Source of the DNA: DAOTVD01 sp034437075
GTDB lineage: Bacteria > Chloroflexota > Anaerolineae > Aggregatilineales > J027
Assembly: GCA_034437075.1 (NCBI GenBank)
Contig: DAOTVD010000081.1
Coordinates: forward strand, 1-19,535
Length of the DNA: 19,535 nucleotides
Reading direction: 5' to 3'
The translations under genes and the position numbers were made by a program. A model generated the notes under the pieces. The model worked only from the letters and a program-made list of their open reading frames with translations. It was not told the DNA's origin and did no database searches. Positions 15,870 through 19,535 of the stretch are shown here, one piece after another (the stretch's first letter is position 1; the number at the start of each line of letters is the position of its first letter).

Positions 15870-16412
15870 TTACGTCCGGCCTTGCCAGGTAATATCCGCA
15901 TGCCCGGCTTCATGATTAGCAAGGCGCGCTGCCATAAACAACCAATCCGATAGACGGTTGGTATACTGCAACGCTACCGGATTAACATCCGCGCCAAGTG
16001 GCACAATCCAACGCTCGGCGCGTCGGCAAACGGTACGTGCTTGGTGCAGAAAAGCTGCCGAGGGCGTGCCACCGGGCAAAATAAACTGTTGCAAAGTGGG
16101 AAGTACCGCCGTAAATTGGTCTATCTCATCTTCAAGTTGTGTAACATAACTTAGGCCCATGCGTTGCAACCAATCCGGCGTATGCTCCATTGGTGTGGCC
16201 AAGTCAGCACCCAGCGTAAACAATTCACCCTGAATACGATTAATGGCTGCGACTAGCATCTGTGGCGGCCCTTGGGTGACAACAATCCCAAGAATCGCGT
16301 TCAATTCGTCAATAGTTCCATACGCATGTAAGCGGGCATCGTTTTTAGATACACGCCCCCCTGCTAACAAACTCGTTTGGCCCTTATCACCAGCTTTCGT
16401 GTAAATTTTCAT
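15870..16412 (-). CDS. PduO-type cob(I)alamin adenosyltransferase
   Basis: This 180-residue enzyme transfers the adenosyl group of ATP to cob(I)alamin, making adenosylcobalamin, the cofactor of methylmalonyl-CoA mutase, class II ribonucleotide reductase and similar enzymes. The N-terminal TKAGDKGQTSLL (5-16) and RVSKNDARLHAYGTIDELN (20-38) form the ATP-binding signature, with D35 in the conserved D-E-L-N. FILPGG (110-115) carries the Phe that in characterised PduO enzymes displaces the lower cobalamin ligand. RTVCRRAERW (126-135) and NRLSDWLF (152-159) complete the trimer active site. Length is normal. ATG 16412 is three bases after the stop of the histidine kinase gene, and its ribosome site AAGGTG lies in the last kinase codons, so translation is probably coupled. 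Cobalamin genes next to a two-component system are unusual; the link may be regulatory or only positional. A strong terminator follows. Confidence 0.96.
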   Translation of the reverse strand: MKIYTKAGDKGQTSLLAGGRVSKNDARLHAYGTIDELNAILGIVVTQGPPQMLVAAINRIQGELFTLGADLATPMEHTPDWLQRMGLSYVTQLEDEIDQFTAVLPTLQQFILPGGTPSAAFLHQARTVCRRAERWIVPLGADVNPVALQYTNRLSDWLFMAARLANHEAGHADITWQGRT

Positions 16413-16415
16413 TGT

Positions 16416-18656
16416 CTACACCTTAAGATTCTCTTGAATATCACCCTGAGCAGTAGGCAAACGAACATAGAATATGGTGCCAGCGCCTAAGCGACTTTCT
16501 AACCAGACGCGCCCCCCATGGGCTTCGATAATGGCTTTCACCAGGCTAAGGCCCATGCCCGTACCACCAATTTGCTCAGTACCGGATTGCTCAACACGGT
16601 AGAAGCGATCAAAGACACGATTTTGCACATCCGGTGGAATGCCAATACCTGTATCACACACTTCCAAAATTGCGTGCCCATCTGAGGCGGAAACCTTCAC
16701 CTGCACTTCACCCTGAGACGGTGTGTATTTGATAGCATTATCCACCAGATTATTGACAACTTCCATTAATTCCCCAAAATCACCGCGCAGCGTTGTTGAG
16801 GGGCTCGAAAAATTTGTACGCAATGCAATTTGTTTCTTTTGCGCCTGTGGCGCCAGTGCTTCTACCGCGCCACGCACAACTTGAATGAAGTCAACAATTT
16901 CACTGCGAGAGGTGGAACGATTTTGTAACCGTTCAAGATTTAAGATGCTTTCAATGAGGCGCCGCATGCGCTCCATTTGTTCCCATACGACGCTCAAGTC
17001 ATAGCGCATGTCTTCGGTCAGAATGCCTTGGCCGAGGTCTTCCAATTCATCCAGATGCAACATGGCGCCCTGTAGCGGGTTTTTGAGTTGATGCGTGGTC
17101 AATTCGATCATCTGGCGCTGTAGCCGATCTAGTTCTTTGAGGCTTGTGACTTCGTTCAATACAGCGATCCAGCCACGTTCGGGATGGTCGATGCGTGCAA
17201 CATGGGAGAGATAAATCCGCCCATCAATTTCCAGTTCGTAAACATAAGAGGAGTCTTGACGTAAATGAATCAGCAGATGACGCAAGTTGGAAGGTAAATA
17301 GTGCACTGGAACAATCTCGCGCAAGGAACGCCCTCGAATATCGTTGATGCCATCCACGAGTTTAGCCGCTGCTTCGTTGGCAAAGATAATGTCCAGTTGG
17401 CGATTGGTCGCGATAACCGGATTATCTGTACTTTGCAGAAAGGCTTCGAGGCGTGTTTTTGCAAGTTCTAGCTCGTTAGTGAGCGCGCGTTCTTGTTCAA
17501 AAAGTCGGCTGTTGGTAATGGCTACGGCAGCTTGGGGAGCCAATAACTCTAGCAACTGCACATCTTCACGGTCAAACAAGCGGCTAGCAGCACCATTCAC
17601 GACAAACAGCACACCGACCACTTCATCGGCAAAGATTAGGGGAACGGCAATTACCGAGCCAAAGCCGTCTTTGGCATATGGCGCATCTGGCATACCACGC
17701 CACTGGTGACGGTAATCGGTTAATAATTGGGGTTTGCGTCCGATGACCACCTGCCCAGCCAGACCATCCCCCACTGGTAGACAATATCCCAAAATGTCAT
17801 AGTGAATGTTATACTGCGCAGCCAATACCAGATCATTAGTTGGTCGTGTCAAGTAAATTATACTGGCGTCGGACTTCAGCAACACGGCAGCCTGTGCTGC
17901 GATGGTCTCTAGCACACTTTGCAGAAGTAGTCGACTGGTGATGGCCAAGCCAACATCGCGAACGGCTTCAATTTGGCGGGATTGTCCGGTTAAGGGTTGG
18001 ATTATTTGCGTTTGCACCAACGCGCCCGACATGATCAACACGGCAATAGCCCCTGTGTCTTCTGCCACAGACAGTTGGCGTAATCTGGGGCTAAACAATA
18101 CGACAAATTGACCAAGACAAAATAAAATAGTCCCAAACGCAAGTGCGGGGCGCTGCAATCGCCGAAAACCTTGCCACACAACCGCAATAGTCACGGCATT
18201 GATTGCCCCAAAGACAACCCGAGTTGGGAGCGGAAATTGAAAATCAATCAGCCGTTGTTCCAAGATGACAAAATCTGGGCGAGTGCCAAATTGAATAAGA
18301 ACCACATAATATAACGATAAGCCGCTGATGGATAACAGGCTTGCCAGATGAAAAAAACGACTGCGGTTTCCTGTTAGGGTGATGACATAAAGCAAGAGAG
18401 CCAGCGCGGCATTCGTAAACCCGAATTCCAGCATCAATAAGCCTAGCTCGATATAGTCTTCACCCACATTGGCAATTGCCGCTGCCCGCGAAAGAATAGA
18501 ACCGGATAACCAAATACAGACAGTGAGTAGAAACCAAGAGAAGTAGCGATTCGTGATGCGGGCCGCATCATGCCACATCAGCAGAATGAGCAATCCCAGG
18601 GCCAGGGGAACGGTGACAGCGGAGACAAGCAGCGTTATCGTGATGGGTGCAAGCAC
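16416..18656 (-). CDS. Membrane sensor histidine kinase (7TM-GAF-PAS-HisKA-HATPase)
   Basis: The 746-residue protein starts with about seven hydrophobic helices (near 8-28, 40-60, 70-93, 104-123, 147-162, 172-190 and 202-218). A GAF domain follows (about 235-385, with VGDGLAGQV and SVIAVPLIFADEVVGVL), then a PAS domain (about 400-500). HisKA has the H-box ELTTHQLKNPLQG with phospho-acceptor H522. HATPase_c shows the N-box VVNNLVDNAIKYTP (633-646), G1 DTGIGIP (668-674), FDRFYR (682-687) and G2 GGTGMGLSL (697-705). It should autophosphorylate and pass phosphate to the response regulator encoded immediately upstream. The GAF domain suggests a small ligand or cofactor input, and the 7TM part a membrane signal; neither ligand is identifiable. 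GTG 18656 is the first usable start after an in-frame TGA, 24 bases downstream of the regulator's stop, without a clear ribosome site. The adenosyltransferase gene follows after three bases. Confidence 0.93.
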   Translation of the reverse strand: MLAPITITLLVSAVTVPLALGLLILLMWHDAARITNRYFSWFLLTVCIWLSGSILSRAAAIANVGEDYIELGLLMLEFGFTNAALALLLYVITLTGNRSRFFHLASLLSISGLSLYYVVLIQFGTRPDFVILEQRLIDFQFPLPTRVVFGAINAVTIAVVWQGFRRLQRPALAFGTILFCLGQFVVLFSPRLRQLSVAEDTGAIAVLIMSGALVQTQIIQPLTGQSRQIEAVRDVGLAITSRLLLQSVLETIAAQAAVLLKSDASIIYLTRPTNDLVLAAQYNIHYDILGYCLPVGDGLAGQVVIGRKPQLLTDYRHQWRGMPDAPYAKDGFGSVIAVPLIFADEVVGVLFVVNGAASRLFDREDVQLLELLAPQAAVAITNSRLFEQERALTNELELAKTRLEAFLQSTDNPVIATNRQLDIIFANEAAAKLVDGINDIRGRSLREIVPVHYLPSNLRHLLIHLRQDSSYVYELEIDGRIYLSHVARIDHPERGWIAVLNEVTSLKELDRLQRQMIELTTHQLKNPLQGAMLHLDELEDLGQGILTEDMRYDLSVVWEQMERMRRLIESILNLERLQNRSTSRSEIVDFIQVVRGAVEALAPQAQKKQIALRTNFSSPSTTLRGDFGELMEVVNNLVDNAIKYTPSQGEVQVKVSASDGHAILEVCDTGIGIPPDVQNRVFDRFYRVEQSGTEQIGGTGMGLSLVKAIIEAHGGRVWLESRLGAGTIFYVRLPTAQGDIQENLKV

Positions 18657-18680
18657 GGTGACGACGATAACAACGGATAA

Positions 18681-19373
18681 TCAGGCACTGGGTTGTTTTT
18701 CAAAACGATAACCAACCCGATGTTCAGTCTGAATATAGGTAGGATTAGAAGGGTCAGGTTCGATTTTACGACGCAATTGACTGACATAAACACGCGGATA
18801 ATAGACATCATCGATGTATTCGCGTCCCCAAACCTGTTCTAATAATTCGCGTTGGGGTACAACGCGCCCAGCATTTTCCATTAATACGGTGAGCAGCTTA
18901 AATTCTGTTGGCGTAAGGTGCACTTTCGCGCCTGAAGCATGGACTTGGCGGCGTTGCGGATCGACGATCAGATAACCATCATTATAACCATTATTGATCT
19001 CGACGGAGGACATCTGAGCGCGGCGCAAGAGTGCCTGCACTCGTGCCACAAATTCATTCAGTCTCACAGGCTTGATTAAATATTCATCAGCACCTGCATT
19101 AAGACCTTCAATGATATCTTCTTCTGTAATTGCTTTGGCGCTTAACATCATCACAGGCGTTTCTGCAATCTCACGAATCCGTTGGCAGACTGTAAGCCCA
19201 TCCATTTCCGGCATTTTATAGTCCAACACGACTAAGTCTGGTCGCTCTTGGTGAAATGTCCGCAGACCCTCCAAACCACTCGCGGCTAACATCACCACAA
19301 AGCCTTCACGGCGCAATTTGCGCCCGAGCGCTTCACGGATTGGTTGCTCGTCATCGACAATCAAGATTTTCAT
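18681..19373 (-). CDS. OmpR/PhoB-family response regulator
   Basis: The 230-residue protein has a receiver domain (1-118) with the acidic pair D7-D8, phospho-acceptor D51 in VVLDYKMPEMDG, S78 in MLSAK, and K101 in IKPV, all canonical. A winged-helix trans_reg_C domain follows (about 133-227), with LTPTEFKLLTVLMENAGRV, VWGREYIDD, VYVSQLRRKIEP and the final beta hairpin VGYRFE. It should dimerise when phosphorylated by the kinase encoded 24 bases downstream and bind direct repeats in promoters. ATG 19373 has no visible ribosome binding site, and the candidate promoter just upstream would start the transcript within a few bases of the ATG, so a leaderless message is possible. Targets are unknown; the co-transcribed adenosyltransferase gene is an obvious candidate for feedback. 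Confidence 0.96.
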   Translation of the reverse strand: MKILIVDDEQPIREALGRKLRREGFVVMLAASGLEGLRTFHQERPDLVVLDYKMPEMDGLTVCQRIREIAETPVMMLSAKAITEEDIIEGLNAGADEYLIKPVRLNEFVARVQALLRRAQMSSVEINNGYNDGYLIVDPQRRQVHASGAKVHLTPTEFKLLTVLMENAGRVVPQRELLEQVWGREYIDDVYYPRVYVSQLRRKIEPDPSNPTYIQTEHRVGYRFEKQPSA

Positions 19374-19380
19374 AAATTAA

Positions 19381-19409
19381 AGTGTATCACTACATATGTT
19401 GGGAAACAA
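19381..19409 (-). promoter_or_regulatory. Candidate promoter of the response regulator operon
   Basis: On the minus strand TTGTTT (complement of 19404-19409), a 17-base spacer and TACACT (complement of 19381-19386), preceded by TGA as an extended -10, point at the ATG at 19373. The transcript would start about 0-3 bases before the ATG. Confidence 0.4.
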
Positions 19410-19444
19410 CTTCCTATTTATTAAAGAAGAACACTTGAGCGCCA

Positions 19445-19528
19445 GCCTTACCAACAAGCGAGCAACCCCGACGCGAGCGTCAGGCGAGCCAAAGGGGTTA
19501 GCGATGGTTGTTGGTAAGGCGGCTTACC
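19445..19528. repeat. Large imperfect palindrome with competing stems (structured RNA or repeat element)
   Basis: The 13-base arms GCCTTACCAACAA (19445-19457) and TTGTTGGTAAGGC (19508-19520) are perfect complements. Inside them AACCCC (19464-19469) pairs with GGGGTT (19494-19499), and GACG/CGTC (19470-19473, 19478-19481) forms a small hairpin. GGTAAG (19513-19518) can instead pair with a second CTTACC (19523-19528). GCGAGC occurs three times (from 19458, 19473 and 19484). No T-run follows within the window, which ends at 19535, so it could be a dispersed palindromic repeat, a regulatory RNA or part of an unseen gene's 3' region. Confidence 0.6.
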
Positions 19529-19535
19529 GAGCAGG

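Noticed and set aside
19445..19520. Integron attC site
   Set aside because: The arms do not give the GTTRRRY/RYYYAAC core boxes (one base off at each end), and no integrase or gene cassette is visible.

Overview
The window is a bacterial chromosomal segment of housekeeping and accessory genes on both strands, tightly packed, with no gap above about 165 bases. The gene content best fits a Chloroflexota (Anaerolineae-like) genome: secreted proteins with DUF4397 modules, a FemAB-type GNAT protein, a SwrC-like RND exporter with no adaptor or outer-membrane partner beside it, a PduO adenosyltransferase, and frequent TTG/GTG starts. This assignment rests on gene style, not on a marker gene, and is an inference. 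No tRNA, rRNA, CRISPR array or insertion sequence is visible.

Left part (1-3307, + strand): the 3' part of a PLP aminotransferase, then hflX, a small two-helix membrane protein overlapping the hflX end, and a GNAT acetyltransferase fused to a C-terminal GIY-YIG nuclease domain. The last three form a compact run. A secreted protein with four DUF4397-like repeats (3304-4569, -) is convergent with the fusion gene and divergent from the dCTP deaminase gene (4692-5255, +). A FemAB-type protein (5252-6283, -) and a GT39-like membrane glycosyltransferase (6358-7797, +) diverge from a very short region with a palindromic -10 box that reads TATAAT on both strands. A TIGR01777 SDR epimerase gene (7868-8791, +) runs into a degenerate tyrosine-recombinase gene (8788-9816, -), which lies 6 bases downstream of a secreted beta-propeller gene.

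Middle (10911-15800, +): one 1629-residue RND exporter. Its first extracytoplasmic loop carries about 570-600 extra residues, arranged as repeated modules plus a very acidic linker, and its second loop holds a canonical EF-hand calcium loop. A good sigma70-type promoter and two dyads of the same 6-6-6 geometry precede it. A 28-base perfect palindrome acts as a bidirectional terminator between it and the next gene.

Right part (19373 down to 15870, - strand): an OmpR-type response regulator, a 7TM-GAF-PAS histidine kinase and a PduO-type cob(I)alamin adenosyltransferase form an apparent operon, with gaps of 24 and 3 bases. The last 90 bases hold a strongly self-complementary repeat with competing stems, cut off by the window end.

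Two general patterns stand out. Three convergent gene pairs share a palindromic 4-base overlap of their stop codons (CTAG, TTAA, TTAA). Several proteins have unusual architectures: the GNAT/GIY-YIG fusion, the expanded RND exporter and the recombinase lacking canonical catalytic residues.
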